64,000 nucleotides of DNA. Source: an uncultured Prochlorococcus sp. Its GTDB lineage: Bacteria > Cyanobacteriota > Cyanobacteriia > PCC-6307 > Cyanobiaceae. Every line of letters begins with the position of its first letter. Within the stretch, counting starts at the first letter, position 1. The notes under the pieces are model-generated. The model was given only the letters and a program-made list of their open reading frames with translations, did no database searches and had not been told where the DNA came from. Location: positions 29,862 to 93,861 of the forward strand of contig CABYTO010000004.1 of the NCBI GenBank assembly GCA_902521995.1, given 5' to 3'. The position numbers and the translations under genes were made by a program. Shown here piece by piece: positions 33,036 to 49,831 of this stretch.

Positions 33036-34337
33036 ATGAAATCTTTGGATTCAAAAACTCCAAATCAAGATTGGCACCCAAATATTTGGCCACCTTTTAC
33101 GCAAATCAATAACAGCAAACCGCAGATAGAAGTAACTCATGGTAAAGATGCTCTCCTATTTACTAAAGATCCTGAAAAAGAACTAATAGATGCAATTAGT
33201 AGTTGGTGGGTAACTCTTCATGGTCATAGTAACGAATATATTGCGGATGCTATTTTTGATCAATCAAAAAAACTTGAGCAAGTTATATTTGCTGATTTCT
33301 TACATCCACAGGCAAAAAAATTAGCGGAAAGACTTAGTAAATTAACAAAACTAGAAAGGTTATTCTTTTCTGATAACGGTTCTACTGCAGTGGAAGTCGC
33401 TTTAAAAATCGCCTTCCAATCATGGCAAAACAGAGGAGAGACAAGAACTCAAATAGTAGCTTTTGATGGCGCCTATCATGGTGATACATTTGGAGCAATG
33501 GCTTTAGGTGAAAGAAATATTTTTAATGAGAATTTCGATAATCTTATGTTCCCAGTTAGAAGAGTCCCATGGCCTTCAACTTGGATGAACGATGAAGAAG
33601 TAGAAAATAAAGAGAATAAGGCGATCCAAAAATTAGAAACTCTACTTAAAAATCCCACAGTTGCAGTAATCCTTGAGCCACTTGTTCAAGGAGCAGGAGG
33701 GATGAATATGGTTAGGCCTCAGTTTATAAAAAAAGTTTCAGAAATTATAAAAAATAATAATTCTTTGTTAATTGCCGATGAAGTATTGACTGGGTTTGGA
33801 AGATGTGGAACCCTTTTTGCTTTTCAAAAGGCAAAAATCATTCCTGATTTAATAAGTATTTCTAAAGGTTTAACTGGTGGATTTTTACCGATGGGAATAA
33901 CTTTATGTAAAGAAAAAATTTTTCAATCCTTTATTGATGATTCCCCAAGAAAAACTTTTTGGCATGGACATAGTTTTACTGCTAATCCTTTAGGTTGTGC
34001 TGCAGCAAACGCTAGCCTTGATTTATTAGAAAAAGAACCACAAAAATACCTTTCATTTGAAGAAAAACATTTATCTCATCTAATTAAATTTAAAAACTTA
34101 CCTAACATAAAGAAGGTAAGGGTATCCGGCACAATTGCTGCCTTCGATTTAGATATTGGAAACAAAAAAGGTTATTTCAATAATATTGGGAAAGAAATAA
34201 AGAGTCTTGCAATGGAGCAAGGTTTGTTCATTAGGCCCCTCGGGAATGTTATTTACCTCTTGCCGCCTCTCTGTATTACAGATGATCAATTGGGGAAAAG
34301 TTACTGGATCATAAGGCAAATCTTAGACAATCTTTAG
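33036..34337 (+). CDS. bioA: Adenosylmethionine-8-amino-7-oxononanoate aminotransferase BioA
   Basis: PLP class III aminotransferase making 7,8-diaminopelargonate. The 433-aa protein shows NIWPPFTQ at the N-terminus, SSWWVTLHGHSNEYIADAI, SDNGSTAVEVALKIAFQ, DGAYHGDTFGAMALGERN, LIADEVLTGFGRCGTLFA and the PLP lysine in SISKGLTGGFLPMG near residue 277, then WHGHSFTANPLGCAAA. It ends the operon; bioB is not in the window. Many cyanobacteria are thought to use other enzymes at this step, so a standard BioA here is worth noting. Confidence 0.95.
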   Translation: MKSLDSKTPNQDWHPNIWPPFTQINNSKPQIEVTHGKDALLFTKDPEKELIDAISSWWVTLHGHSNEYIADAIFDQSKKLEQVIFADFLHPQAKKLAERLSKLTKLERLFFSDNGSTAVEVALKIAFQSWQNRGETRTQIVAFDGAYHGDTFGAMALGERNIFNENFDNLMFPVRRVPWPSTWMNDEEVENKENKAIQKLETLLKNPTVAVILEPLVQGAGGMNMVRPQFIKKVSEIIKNNNSLLIADEVLTGFGRCGTLFAFQKAKIIPDLISISKGLTGGFLPMGITLCKEKIFQSFIDDSPRKTFWHGHSFTANPLGCAAANASLDLLEKEPQKYLSFEEKHLSHLIKFKNLPNIKKVRVSGTIAAFDLDIGNKKGYFNNIGKEIKSLAMEQGLFIRPLGNVIYLLPPLCITDDQLGKSYWIIRQILDNL

Positions 34338-34345
34338 ATAGAAGT

Positions 34346-34603
34346 TTAAGGTCCCTGCAGTATTGCATTTTCCACATCTTCTCTATTAATGCAGTAAGAA
34401 AATAGTCTTCTAGTTTCTTGTCCTTCACTTTCCCATATAACGCTTAAATCTTCTTGTTCAAAAATAATAGTTGCATTCCAATTTGAAAGTAACAGATACC
34501 ATTTAGATGGATTATTAATATCCTTCACAGCACCTAAATCAGTTAGCCACAATTCCAATGATTGGAGTGAATTTTGATTGATAGGTTTTTTAGAGGGATT
34601 CAC
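34346..34603 (-). CDS. DUF3143 family small protein
   Basis: An 85-aa protein that I recognise as the cyanobacterial DUF3143 family. Features are LQSLELWLTDLGAVKDINNPSKWYLLLSNWNATIIFEQEDLSVIWE and a C-terminal REDVENAILQGP. No membrane helix or metal motif is seen. It is convergent with bioA after 8 bases and lies 16 bases downstream of the J-domain gene on the same strand, so the two are probably cotranscribed. The function is unknown. Confidence 0.82.
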   Translation of the reverse strand: MNPSKKPINQNSLQSLELWLTDLGAVKDINNPSKWYLLLSNWNATIIFEQEDLSVIWESEGQETRRLFSYCINREDVENAILQGP

Positions 34604-34619
34604 AGACTTCTTTAAAAAA

Positions 34620-35060
34620 TTATTTAATTAGCCAAAGCGGTATTGTCTCTAATTCTTTTCCAGTAAAAGAAGCAATAAAAATTGAACCAATTAAACTTAT
34701 AGAAATGATGATAATTAAAAGAAACAACGAAAACAATTCTCCATTCGAAAAAGGTCTTCTATTTCCTATTAAATTTTGATTATTAGAATCGATTACTAAA
34801 TTATTTAAAACTTTCGTATTATTTATGATTCTAGCGTTTTCTTTTAGTTTGTCATCATATAATTTCCTTAAATTACTATTATTTAAATGTTCATAAGCTT
34901 CAAGAACTTCTTGAAATTTACTTTTAGCAACGTCTATTTCTAATGAAGTTGTATCAGGATGCAACTCAATAGAAAGTTTACAAAATGCCTTTCTTAATTC
35001 ATGATTGGATGCATTTTCATTTACACCTAAAATTTTGTAATAGGAAGTTTCCCCTTTCAA
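34620..35060 (-). CDS. Membrane-anchored J-domain protein
   Basis: A 146-aa protein with an N-terminal DnaJ domain (residues 4-70: SYYKILGVNENASNHELRKAFCKLSIELHPDTTS, with the HPD motif at about 34-36) and one C-terminal membrane helix (LFLLIIIISISLIGSIFIASFTG). It lacks the Gly/Phe, zinc-finger and substrate-binding domains of DnaJ, so it is likely a specialised Hsp70 co-chaperone tethered to a membrane. It pairs with the DUF3143 gene. Confidence 0.9.
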   Translation of the reverse strand: MKGETSYYKILGVNENASNHELRKAFCKLSIELHPDTTSLEIDVAKSKFQEVLEAYEHLNNSNLRKLYDDKLKENARIINNTKVLNNLVIDSNNQNLIGNRRPFSNGELFSLFLLIIIISISLIGSIFIASFTGKELETIPLWLIK

Positions 35061-35122
35061 AATAATCTTTTATTAATATCTTAATTCTAATAAATTTTTA
35101 CTAAATAGAATGTATTTTATGG

Positions 35123-35863
35123 ATGGTAAAAATTCATATTTATAAAGAAATGAAAAAACAAAATATTCCAGAAGAAATTCTTTCCTTAATTACTGAAGAA
35201 GAAATAAATTTATTTCAAGAGTTACAAATTAAAATTAAAGAATTAAATAATAAGACCAATCTCACAAGATTAACTGATGGTGATGATTATTGGGTATCTC
35301 AAGTTTTTGACAGCATTTGGCCATTCAAAGCTTTCACGAATATTAATTTTGATAATAAAAAATTTTTAGATATTGGATCAGGCTGTGGCTTCCCAGGTTT
35401 AGCTTATGCAATAACTCATCCTAATTCTGAGATATACCTAATTGATTCTTTGAAAAAGAAAACAGATGCATTAAAGTTTTTAGTTGAGCAGATCAATTTC
35501 AAAAACAATATTCATGTAATCAATGATCGTGTTGAGAATTTAGCCCACCAATCGTCAATGAGAAATAATTTTAATATTGCAACAACTAGAGCGGTTAGTA
35601 ACCCATCAACAGTTTCAGAATATATACTACCAATGTTAAAAAAAGAAGGGTTTGGAGTTTTATATTGTGGCAAATGGACGAATCAAGAAAGCAAAAATCT
35701 AGATAAAACTTTAGAAATATTAGAAGGGAAAGTTAAAGATAAAAAAGAAATACTATTACCAAAGAATAAAGGCACCCGAAATATTATTCTTATTCAACCA
35801 AAGAATTTTTGTCCTGAAATTTACCCAAGAAAAGTTGGCAAACCTGAAAAAAAACCATTATGA
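35123..35863 (+). CDS. rsmG: 16S rRNA (guanine527-N7)-methyltransferase RsmG
   Basis: Methylates G527 of 16S rRNA in the 530 loop. The 246-aa product has NKTNLTRLTDGDDYWVSQVFDSI, the SAM-binding motif FLDIGSGCGFPGLAYAI near residues 82-98, ATTRAVSNPSTVSEYILPML, and the family C-terminal ending YPRKVGKPEKKPL. It lies between the divergent J-domain gene and the convergent aldo/keto reductase gene. Confidence 0.94.
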   Translation: MVKIHIYKEMKKQNIPEEILSLITEEEINLFQELQIKIKELNNKTNLTRLTDGDDYWVSQVFDSIWPFKAFTNINFDNKKFLDIGSGCGFPGLAYAITHPNSEIYLIDSLKKKTDALKFLVEQINFKNNIHVINDRVENLAHQSSMRNNFNIATTRAVSNPSTVSEYILPMLKKEGFGVLYCGKWTNQESKNLDKTLEILEGKVKDKKEILLPKNKGTRNIILIQPKNFCPEIYPRKVGKPEKKPL

Positions 35864-35865
35864 AA

Positions 35866-37059
35866 TTATTTTCTTGATAATCTTTTAGCATTCTTATCTC
35901 CAAACTTTTCTTTTAAATTTCTCAATTTTTTTATAACTTTTTTTGGATTTATGTGACCTTCTAATACTTTCAATAATTGCCCTTCAGAAACATCTACATC
36001 TAGTAAATTCGCGTTGAATCCTGGGAACCAGTGGCTTCCATTACCAAGCAATTGATATCTAGCTCTTGCATATCCTTCCATACCCAACCAATCAATTAAA
36101 TTTGAAAGCCAAAGCAGAACAGGAATATTAATATTTCCCGGAGTATATTCCCAACTTGGTAAATTTCTATTCCAATTTTGATGCCACTCTAAACCTAAGG
36201 AATTAATTGATTCCTGCCTTAGTTTGTTAATTATCTTAGGCACATACTTCTCAGATTCTGATAACAACGAGACAGCTTCTAAATGCAGAGCAAAATCTGT
36301 CTCTTTTGCAATACCGACACTCAAAGTATGGACATTTTGATTTCTTAAGCAAAAAAGATCATTAAAAACTATAGGATGAAGTGGTTTACAAAATTCCAAC
36401 ATTTTTCTTGAGGGAGTATGAAGATGTCCCCCTTTATCAGTGGGACTTATTATGAAAACCCCAAGATCATACTTATTGGCTAAATTAATAACCTTGATAT
36501 TTTCCTGATTAATGAAATACCAGTGCAAATTTACATAATCAAATAAGTTTGTTGTTATGGCCTTTTCAATAAGTGAAGATTTTCCATGGGTTGAAAATCC
36601 AATAGATCCAATTAAATTTTCTTTTTGAAAATTTCTCAAAATATCAATGCAACCTCCATCTCGAATAGCCTGATGTAAATGCTCAGCAGTATTGATACCA
36701 TGTATTGCTAACAAATCAATTCTTTTAACCTTCAATTTTTCAAAACTTGTAATTACATCTCGCTCAAAAATTTCCGGATCACTATTTGGTGGAATCTTTG
36801 TTTGGATTATATTTGGAATTTTCTTAGTATTCTTAAAACACATCCCTAATTGCACTTCAGAAGTTCCATAGTACTTGGCGGTTTCTACATGATTTAAGCC
36901 ATATCGCGTTGCAAGATCTAATATATTTTCTACTTTATTTTGTTCTTCGTATGAAACCTCAGAAAAATCTAATTGATCCCAACTTTTTTGAAATCTCATA
37001 CCACCTAAAGATAAAACAGGAATCTTCAGATTAGTTCTACCAAATCTACGATATTGCAT
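35866..37059 (-). CDS. Aldo/keto reductase family protein with long C-terminal extension
   Basis: A 397-aa protein whose first 270 residues follow the aldo/keto reductase barrel: MQYRRFGRTNLKIPVLSLGGMRF, NHVETAKYYGTSEVQLG, QTKIPP, DLLAIHG. Of the catalytic tetrad, Tyr, Lys and His are visible; the position normally held by Asp in DTA is Glu (ETA). The last 130 residues contain ALHLEAVSLL and a Trp-rich part (LEWHQNWNRNLPSWEYTPGNINIPVLLWLSNLIDWLGM) of unknown role. It lacks the C-terminal four-cysteine cluster motif of the iron-sulfur AKR group but is directly downstream of a [4Fe-4S] ferredoxin gene. The substrate is unknown. Confidence 0.85.
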   Translation of the reverse strand: MQYRRFGRTNLKIPVLSLGGMRFQKSWDQLDFSEVSYEEQNKVENILDLATRYGLNHVETAKYYGTSEVQLGMCFKNTKKIPNIIQTKIPPNSDPEIFERDVITSFEKLKVKRIDLLAIHGINTAEHLHQAIRDGGCIDILRNFQKENLIGSIGFSTHGKSSLIEKAITTNLFDYVNLHWYFINQENIKVINLANKYDLGVFIISPTDKGGHLHTPSRKMLEFCKPLHPIVFNDLFCLRNQNVHTLSVGIAKETDFALHLEAVSLLSESEKYVPKIINKLRQESINSLGLEWHQNWNRNLPSWEYTPGNINIPVLLWLSNLIDWLGMEGYARARYQLLGNGSHWFPGFNANLLDVDVSEGQLLKVLEGHINPKKVIKKLRNLKEKFGDKNAKRLSRK

Positions 37060-37069
37060 TCTTTTGATA

Positions 37070-37429
37070 TTAGTGCTTATTCATTCTCGGTGGCTTTCCA
37101 AATGATTGAAACATATCCCTATCAAGACTGTTCTCTAAATCATCTAATTCTTCAAATTTGACCCAATGAATACAATCAACAGGGCATGTATCTATTGCTT
37201 CTTGTATCACATCAGAATTATCTCCATCTTGCCTAATAGCTCGACTTCTACCATGAAATTCATCAACAGTGAAAGTGTTCGAAGCGACGTGAACACAGTA
37301 CTGACAACCAATACACTTTGCTTCATCAACCCATACAGCTTTTTCGGCTAATAGACCACCTAAAACGGGCTCATAGCCTGTAATCTCAATAATTTCTTCG
37401 TTATTATGAAATGGATCTGTAAAATCCAT
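37070..37429 (-). CDS. [4Fe-4S] ferredoxin
   Basis: A 119-aa soluble protein with one cluster motif: C39, C42, C45 in CIGCQYC and the fourth ligand C82 in TCPVDC. C86 is an extra cysteine. Flanking parts are acidic (DELDD-like and DGDNSD). It resembles the single-cluster ferredoxins found across cyanobacteria and plastids. It lies 10 bases before the aldo/keto reductase gene and 9 after the Ycf35 gene on the same strand, so electron delivery to the reductase is a reasonable inference. Confidence 0.92.
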   Translation of the reverse strand: MDFTDPFHNNEEIIEITGYEPVLGGLLAEKAVWVDEAKCIGCQYCVHVASNTFTVDEFHGRSRAIRQDGDNSDVIQEAIDTCPVDCIHWVKFEELDDLENSLDRDMFQSFGKPPRMNKH

Positions 37430-37438
37430 ATCTTGACA

Positions 37439-37831
37439 TTAGTTTTCCCACTTGGTTAGCACCAATTCAATAGAACCATCATTTTTATTTTTTTGCTCTA
37501 CGATTTGATATCCATCTTCCTGCGTTTTAGAAATGATTGTTTGATAAGCATACATTTGTGTAACTTTTGAGATAAATCTTTCTACTGGAATCTCAAATTT
37601 CCATAGATCAAGGTCAGTGACTAATTCATATGCATTAGAATTGTTATCCCATTTAAATCCAACTTGGGTATCACCAGGTAAATTCATACTTATATCAACG
37701 GCTGTGAATTGACCTTTGTATCCTTTTACAAACTTTTCTTCCTGATTAATACTATAACCGAAATGATTTAAAGCCTTAATTAATGGCTTTGCTTCTTTAA
37801 GCTGAGTTTTAATTGTACTAAAATGTGACAT
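37439..37831 (-). CDS. ycf35: Ycf35 (DUF1257) family protein
   Basis: A 130-aa soluble protein of the Ycf35/DUF1257 family, conserved in cyanobacteria and some algal plastids, function unknown. Landmarks are MSHFSTIKTQLKEAKPLIKALNHFGY, QVGFKWDNNSNAYELVTDLDLW and MYAYQTIISKTQEDGY. It overlaps the DUF2997 gene by 14 bases upstream and is followed by the ferredoxin gene after 9 bases. Confidence 0.88.
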   Translation of the reverse strand: MSHFSTIKTQLKEAKPLIKALNHFGYSINQEEKFVKGYKGQFTAVDISMNLPGDTQVGFKWDNNSNAYELVTDLDLWKFEIPVERFISKVTQMYAYQTIISKTQEDGYQIVEQKNKNDGSIELVLTKWEN

Positions 37832-38033
37832 TAGATTCGTTATTAAATTGTGTTAAGTTTTCACTTTTATTAGAGAGGAAAGCATCAGAAGTTTTATTTT
37901 TAGCTGTTACTTTACCGAGAGCGTCTTCAAGATTTTTTGTAGCTTCATTGCATGAATTACCAGTAAATCCCTCAACAGTCTCTTCAACTCTTCCGTCTTG
38001 ATGAATTTTGAATCTCAATGTTTTTTGAGTCAT
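37818..38033 (-). CDS. DUF2997 family small protein
   Basis: A 71-aa protein matching DUF2997: TLRFKIHQDGRVEETVEGFTGNSCNEATKNLEDALGKV. The core resembles a small beta-rich domain with one conserved cysteine. The end is a polar tail. It is the first gene of the DUF2997-Ycf35-ferredoxin-reductase run, overlapping Ycf35 by 14 bases. The function is unknown; pairing with Ycf35 is a recurring arrangement in cyanobacteria as I recall it. Confidence 0.83.
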   Translation of the reverse strand: MTQKTLRFKIHQDGRVEETVEGFTGNSCNEATKNLEDALGKVTAKNKTSDAFLSNKSENLTQFNNESNVTF

Positions 38034-38179
38034 TAAATTCTAGTACTGAGTACTTTTACTTTATATAGAATAACGAAAATTTTTTGTTTCAGTTGGTACA
38101 AGTTAATTTATTTTAATTTTTATAGTGAATATCTGATAAATTTATTTTTTATGTAGCGTTATCGTAAAAATTATGATTA

Positions 38180-38836
38180 TTAATTATAAAAACCTTGCAT
38201 CCCCATTGAATCAAGGGCGGTTTTTGCTTCTTCCATAACGGATGGCTCTTTATCGAAAAGGGCTATCTTTGTACATTCATCAACAAAACTTTCTTGTAAT
38301 GTATTGTTTAATTTTTCGTACAATCTGGACAATGACCAAATGCAATTACTTCTTACGCCTGATTCATTATCAATCTTTAAACTTACTAAAAGTTGTTCTG
38401 CTGCTAGTTGAGCGTTCTCAAAAGAAACATTTCCAATTTCAGCTAAAGAACTAGATGACCATAACCTTACTGCAGCCACATCATTCTTTAGAGCATTTAT
38501 TAATGGTCCTAAAACAATTTGATTATCATAATTAGCTAAGCTCCATGCAGTCGCTCTTCTGACATAAGCATTATCATCAGTCTTCAAAAGACTGACAAGT
38601 TTTTGAACCGCGCTAGGAAATGGATTACGTCCTAAAGCATATACCGCACTCATTCTTTCAACAGGACAAGGTTGATCAAGCAATGGTAATAATAGGGGGA
38701 AAGATCTTTGATCTCGATACTCACAAAATATTCTTAAACCTTGTATTCTTTCTTCTCTATTACCTTTGAGCATTTTTAAAGCTTCATCACACTCTTGAGT
38801 AATATTTAAATCTTTTGAAAAAAACATCTTCATCAA
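38180..38836 (-). CDS. HEAT-repeat (PBS lyase-like) protein
   Basis: A 218-aa all-helical protein with several HEAT-like repeats, for example QRSFPLLLPLLDQPCPVERMSAVYALGR, AVQKLVSLLKTDDNAYVRRATAWSLAN and ALKNDVAAVRLWSSSSLAEIG. The family includes bilin lyase subunits and NblB, but Prochlorococcus lacks normal phycobilisomes, so a scaffold or chlorophyll-related role is as likely. Three methionines near the start (38836, 38833, 38827) are possible starts; all lie inside the upstream 53-aa frame. Confidence 0.83.
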   Translation of the reverse strand: MMKMFFSKDLNITQECDEALKMLKGNREERIQGLRIFCEYRDQRSFPLLLPLLDQPCPVERMSAVYALGRNPFPSAVQKLVSLLKTDDNAYVRRATAWSLANYDNQIVLGPLINALKNDVAAVRLWSSSSLAEIGNVSFENAQLAAEQLLVSLKIDNESGVRSNCIWSLSRLYEKLNNTLQESFVDECTKIALFDKEPSVMEEAKTALDSMGMQGFYN

Positions 38837-38948
38837 TTTGCTCTAAAGGATCAATTTCAATCTCTAAAGCCAATTCTCTAGCTAAAACATCTGGATCAAC
38901 AGCAATTTCAGCTAAGCTATCTTGATGAGGATCCTTATCTTTTGTCAT
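38787..38948 (-). CDS. 53-aa acidic protein overlapping the HEAT-repeat gene
   Basis: An open frame from ATG at 38946-38948 to TGA at 38787-38789 encodes MTKDKDPHQDSLAEIAVDPD followed by VLARELALEIEIDPLEQIDEDVFF and a basic end. The acidic, hydrophobic-patterned composition looks like a real short peptide. It overlaps the HEAT-protein gene by about 50 bases in another frame, suggesting coupled translation. No family is recognised. Confidence 0.6.
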   Translation of the reverse strand: MTKDKDPHQDSLAEIAVDPDVLARELALEIEIDPLEQIDEDVFFKRFKYYSRV

Positions 38949-38966
38949 TTTCAGATTTTAATAATA

Positions 38967-39113
38967 TTAATTCATTGGAGCAGGTGACATCATATCTCCT
39001 GGCAGCCAAATTCTTGCACTAACCGCTAAGAAGGCAATCCCAAAAAGTGCGACAATAGCAAAAGGTAAGATTTTTGTCTTAATAAAACCCAAAAATTCAA
39101 ATTTAGTTAACAT
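38967..39113 (-). CDS. 48-aa single-helix membrane protein
   Basis: Open frame from ATG at 39111-39113 to TAA at 38967-38969. The product has a short basic start (MLTKFEFLGFIKTK), one clear membrane helix (ILPFAIVALFGIAFLAVSA, residues 15-33) and a short tail with Pro and Met (RIWLPGDMMSPAPMN). The layout is like small thylakoid subunits of the photosystems or cytochrome b6f, but I cannot match a named one. It ends 18 bases before the start of the 53-aa gene on the same strand. Confidence 0.7.
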   Translation of the reverse strand: MLTKFEFLGFIKTKILPFAIVALFGIAFLAVSARIWLPGDMMSPAPMN

Positions 39114-39174
39114 AATAATAACCTTTTTAAGAGACTTTTAAAAAATTTTTAAGATAATATTTTCTAAGATAATA

Positions 39175-40233
<1,059 letters not shown>

Positions 40234-40250
40234 TTATTTCAAAACTATTT

Positions 40251-40406
<156 letters not shown>

Positions 40407-40457
40407 TTACAAATTTAAAAATCTATTCTAATCACTAAAAATAATAATAGATAATAT

Positions 40458-44564
<4,107 letters not shown>

Positions 44565-44593
44565 TTAAATAAATGAAAAATAGTTTTTAAAGA

Positions 44594-46537
<1,944 letters not shown>

Positions 46538-49500
46538 TTAATCTTCCTCATATTCTGAGGTTCCTAGTGATTCATAAGTCGGTCTTGATGGAGTATTTCT
46601 TCTGGGATTTATATCTTGCATTAAATCTACTTCTTTTCCTTCGTCTGTATAAACCCCTATATCCAAACCTAGAGATTGTAATTCTCTCATAAGAACTTTA
46701 AATGACTCAGGAGTACCAGGCCTTGGAATCGGTTTACCTTTTACGATTGCATTAAGCGCTTCATTTCTTCCTTGCATGTCATCAGATTTCACTGTTAACA
46801 ATTCCTGAAGTGTATAAGCGGCTCCATAAGCTTCAAGAGCCCATACTTCCATTTCTCCAAGCCTTTGTCCCCCTTGCTGAGCTTTACCTCCCAATGGTTG
46901 TTGTGTAACCAAAGAGTAAGGACCAGTAGATCTTGCATGAATTTTGTCATCCACCAAATGGACTAATTTTAGAAAGTGAGAGTATCCAACAGCAACTGGT
47001 TGATCAAAAGGTTCCCCTGTTCTACCATCTTTAAGCAATAACTTTCCAGGATCTTCAGGGTTATAAACCCATGCTTTACCTGGCTGTTTTGAAGCCTCCT
47101 CTAAAAATGCTTGAACAGTTGCATGTGATTTTTCAGCTCCATACATTTCATCAAATGGAACGACCTTAACCCTGCAATTTAAGTTGGAAGCTGCCCAGCC
47201 CATCAATAGTTCAAAAACTTGACCTACATTCATCCTACTTGGAACTCCTAGAGGATTAAGAACTATGTCCACAGGCGTTCCGTCAGGTAAATAAGGCATA
47301 TCTTCTCTTGGTAAGATTCTGCTAATAATTCCTTTATTTCCATGCCTACCAGCCATTTTGTCACCTACTTGAATTTTCCTTCTTTGAGCCACATAAACTC
47401 TAACGACCATGTTAGCTCCTGGAGGTAATTCATCACCTTGTTCTCTAGTATAGATCCGAACATCCAAAACCCTTCCTTTTTCAGTTTTAGGTACCCTGAG
47501 AGAATTATCTCTCACATCTCGAGCCTTTTCACCGAAAATAGCCCTTAATAATTTTTCTTCAGGTGGTTGGTCTGATTCACCTTTTGGAGTCACTTTTCCT
47601 ACAAGAATATCTCCACTTTCGACAAAAGCACCAATCCTAATAATTCCCATCTCATCAAGATTATTCAAGCTTTCTTCCGAGATATTGGGAATCTCTCTTG
47701 TGATTTCTTCAGGCCCGAGCTTCGTTTGTCTTGCTTCAATTTCATATTTTTCAATATGTACTGAGGTATATAAATCATCAGTTACCATCCTTTCGCTTAC
47801 AAGAATTGCGTCTTCGTAGTTGTATCCCTCCCAGGGCATGTAAGCAATTAAAACGTTCTGGCCAAGGGCTATTTCCCCTCCTTCACATGCGGATCCATCT
47901 GCTAAAACCTGCCCAGATATAACTCTATCTCCAATTTTTACTATAGGTCTTTGGTTGAGGCAAGTATCTTGATTTGATCTTTGATACTTCTGAAGATAGT
48001 GAAAATGTTCATTACCATGCTCATCTTTAACAACAATCTCATTTGCGTCTACGTAAGATACAGTTCCATTAACTTTTGTTATGGGAACCATTCCGGAATC
48101 TCTAGCAACTTGAGATTCTAACCCTGTTCCAACTAAAGGACGTTCTGGCCTGAGCAATGGAACGGCTTGGCGTTGCATATTTGATCCCATGAGAGCTCTA
48201 TTAGCATCATCATGTTCCAAGAAAGGAATAAGTGAAGTAGCAACTGAAATGACCTGAACAGGAGAAAGCTGAACATAATCCACTTGATGAGGAGGTACTT
48301 TTTCAAAATCCTGTCTGTATCTTACTGGTATCAGATTTGCAATTATATTGCCCTCTTTATCAGTCGCAACATCTCCTGGAGCCACCCTACACTCATCTTC
48401 TAAATCAGCAGAAAGATAAACAGGATCACCCTCCTTATTAACTTTACCGTTATTAACTTTCCAAAAAGGTGTTTCAATAAAACCGTACTCATTGACTCTT
48501 GCATGGGTAGCTAAAGAATTTATAAGTCCTGCATTAGGACCTTCAGGAGTCTCAATAGGACATAATCTTCCATAATGTGAAGGGTGTATATCTCTTACCG
48601 CAAAGCCTGCTCTTTCTCTGGTTAGACCTCCTGGACCTAATGCTGAAATTCTTCTCTTATGTGTTAATTCAGCAAGAGGATTAGTTTGATCCATGAACTG
48701 ACTTAATTGACTTGAGCCAAAAAATTCCTTTATTGCAGCAACCAAAGGTTTAGGATTAACTAGTTGAGCAGGCGTTAGAGAATCTGTTTCTCCTACAGTC
48801 ATTCTCTCTTTAATAATTCTCTCTAAACGATTAAGTCCAACTCTGACTTGATTTTGAAGAAGTTCCCCTACAGATCTAACCCTTCGATTGCCAAGGTGGT
48901 CAATATCATCCAAGCTAGCGCCACCAATATCTAATTCTAAGTTGATTAAATAATCAATTGTAGAAAGAACATCTTCATGGGTAAGCGTTCTTAGATCGTC
49001 TGGGACGGTAAGCCTCAATTTTTTATTTATTTTATATCTCCCAACTCGGCCTAAATCGTATCTTTTGGGATCAAAAAATCTACTGTGCAAAAGCTGTTGT
49101 CCGCCAGAGACAGAGGGAGGTTCACCAGGACGTAGCTTCTTGTAAAGCTCAAGTAATGCCTGATCCTCTGAATTTATACCATCGTCATTAGCTGAATCAA
49201 TTGATTTTTGATAAAACTCTGGATGCCTAATTTTATCGACCACATCATTATCTGAAAGACCCATCGCTCTCATAAGAACATGCGCATTAATTTTTCTAGT
49301 TTTATCAACTCTCACATAAAGTAGATTATTTTTGTCAGTCTCGAATTTTAACCATGCACCTCTATTTGGAATAACGCTAGCATTGTAAGTTCTTCGACCA
49401 TTTTTATCTAGTTCATCTTTGAAATATACTCCAGGACTTCGAACAATTTGATTAACAATAACTCTTTCAGCACCGTTAATGATGAAAGTTCCCCTTTCAG

Positions 49501-49831
49501 TCATTAATGGCAATTCGCCAATAAATACTTCTTGTTCTTTAATTTCCCCTGTCTCTTTATTAATCAATCTGCAAGTTACATACATTTGAGATGCAAATGT
49601 AGCATCTCTTCTTTTTGCTTCCTCAACATCATGCCTAGGTCTTTTTAACCTGTACTCTTCTCCGATAAAATGCAATTCTAATTTACCTGTGTAATCAGAA
49701 ATAGGGGAAAAATTTTGTAGTTCTTCTATTAAACCTTTTTCCAAAAACCATTTAAAGCTTGCTCTTTGTACTTCAACTAAATCTGGTAGATAAGTAGCTG
49801 TTTTTGCTACCTGTAAAGCGCTACTGCTCAT
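46538..49831 (-). CDS. rpoB: RNA polymerase subunit beta
   Basis: Second-largest catalytic subunit. The 1097-aa product contains the rifampicin-pocket regions [62 protein letters not shown], the nucleotide-binding segment [17 protein letters not shown] near residue 825, and the C-terminal clamp [25 protein letters not shown]. Shorter than E. coli beta because of missing lineage-specific inserts, as in cyanobacteria. It heads the rpo operon; the 236-base region upstream separates it from tatD, which lies upstream on the same strand. Confidence 0.99.
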   Translation of the reverse strand: MSSSALQVAKTATYLPDLVEVQRASFKWFLEKGLIEELQNFSPISDYTGKLELHFIGEEYRLKRPRHDVEEAKRRDATFASQMYVTCRLINKETGEIKEQEVFIGELPLMTERGTFIINGAERVIVNQIVRSPGVYFKDELDKNGRRTYNASVIPNRGAWLKFETDKNNLLYVRVDKTRKINAHVLMRAMGLSDNDVVDKIRHPEFYQKSIDSANDDGINSEDQALLELYKKLRPGEPPSVSGGQQLLHSRFFDPKRYDLGRVGRYKINKKLRLTVPDDLRTLTHEDVLSTIDYLINLELDIGGASLDDIDHLGNRRVRSVGELLQNQVRVGLNRLERIIKERMTVGETDSLTPAQLVNPKPLVAAIKEFFGSSQLSQFMDQTNPLAELTHKRRISALGPGGLTRERAGFAVRDIHPSHYGRLCPIETPEGPNAGLINSLATHARVNEYGFIETPFWKVNNGKVNKEGDPVYLSADLEDECRVAPGDVATDKEGNIIANLIPVRYRQDFEKVPPHQVDYVQLSPVQVISVATSLIPFLEHDDANRALMGSNMQRQAVPLLRPERPLVGTGLESQVARDSGMVPITKVNGTVSYVDANEIVVKDEHGNEHFHYLQKYQRSNQDTCLNQRPIVKIGDRVISGQVLADGSACEGGEIALGQNVLIAYMPWEGYNYEDAILVSERMVTDDLYTSVHIEKYEIEARQTKLGPEEITREIPNISEESLNNLDEMGIIRIGAFVESGDILVGKVTPKGESDQPPEEKLLRAIFGEKARDVRDNSLRVPKTEKGRVLDVRIYTREQGDELPPGANMVVRVYVAQRRKIQVGDKMAGRHGNKGIISRILPREDMPYLPDGTPVDIVLNPLGVPSRMNVGQVFELLMGWAASNLNCRVKVVPFDEMYGAEKSHATVQAFLEEASKQPGKAWVYNPEDPGKLLLKDGRTGEPFDQPVAVGYSHFLKLVHLVDDKIHARSTGPYSLVTQQPLGGKAQQGGQRLGEMEVWALEAYGAAYTLQELLTVKSDDMQGRNEALNAIVKGKPIPRPGTPESFKVLMRELQSLGLDIGVYTDEGKEVDLMQDINPRRNTPSRPTYESLGTSEYEED

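Noticed and set aside
40421..40452. ATCTATT/AATAGAT hairpin between rpoC2 and hli
   Set aside because: Seven A/T-rich pairs around an 18-base loop; too weak to call a terminator.
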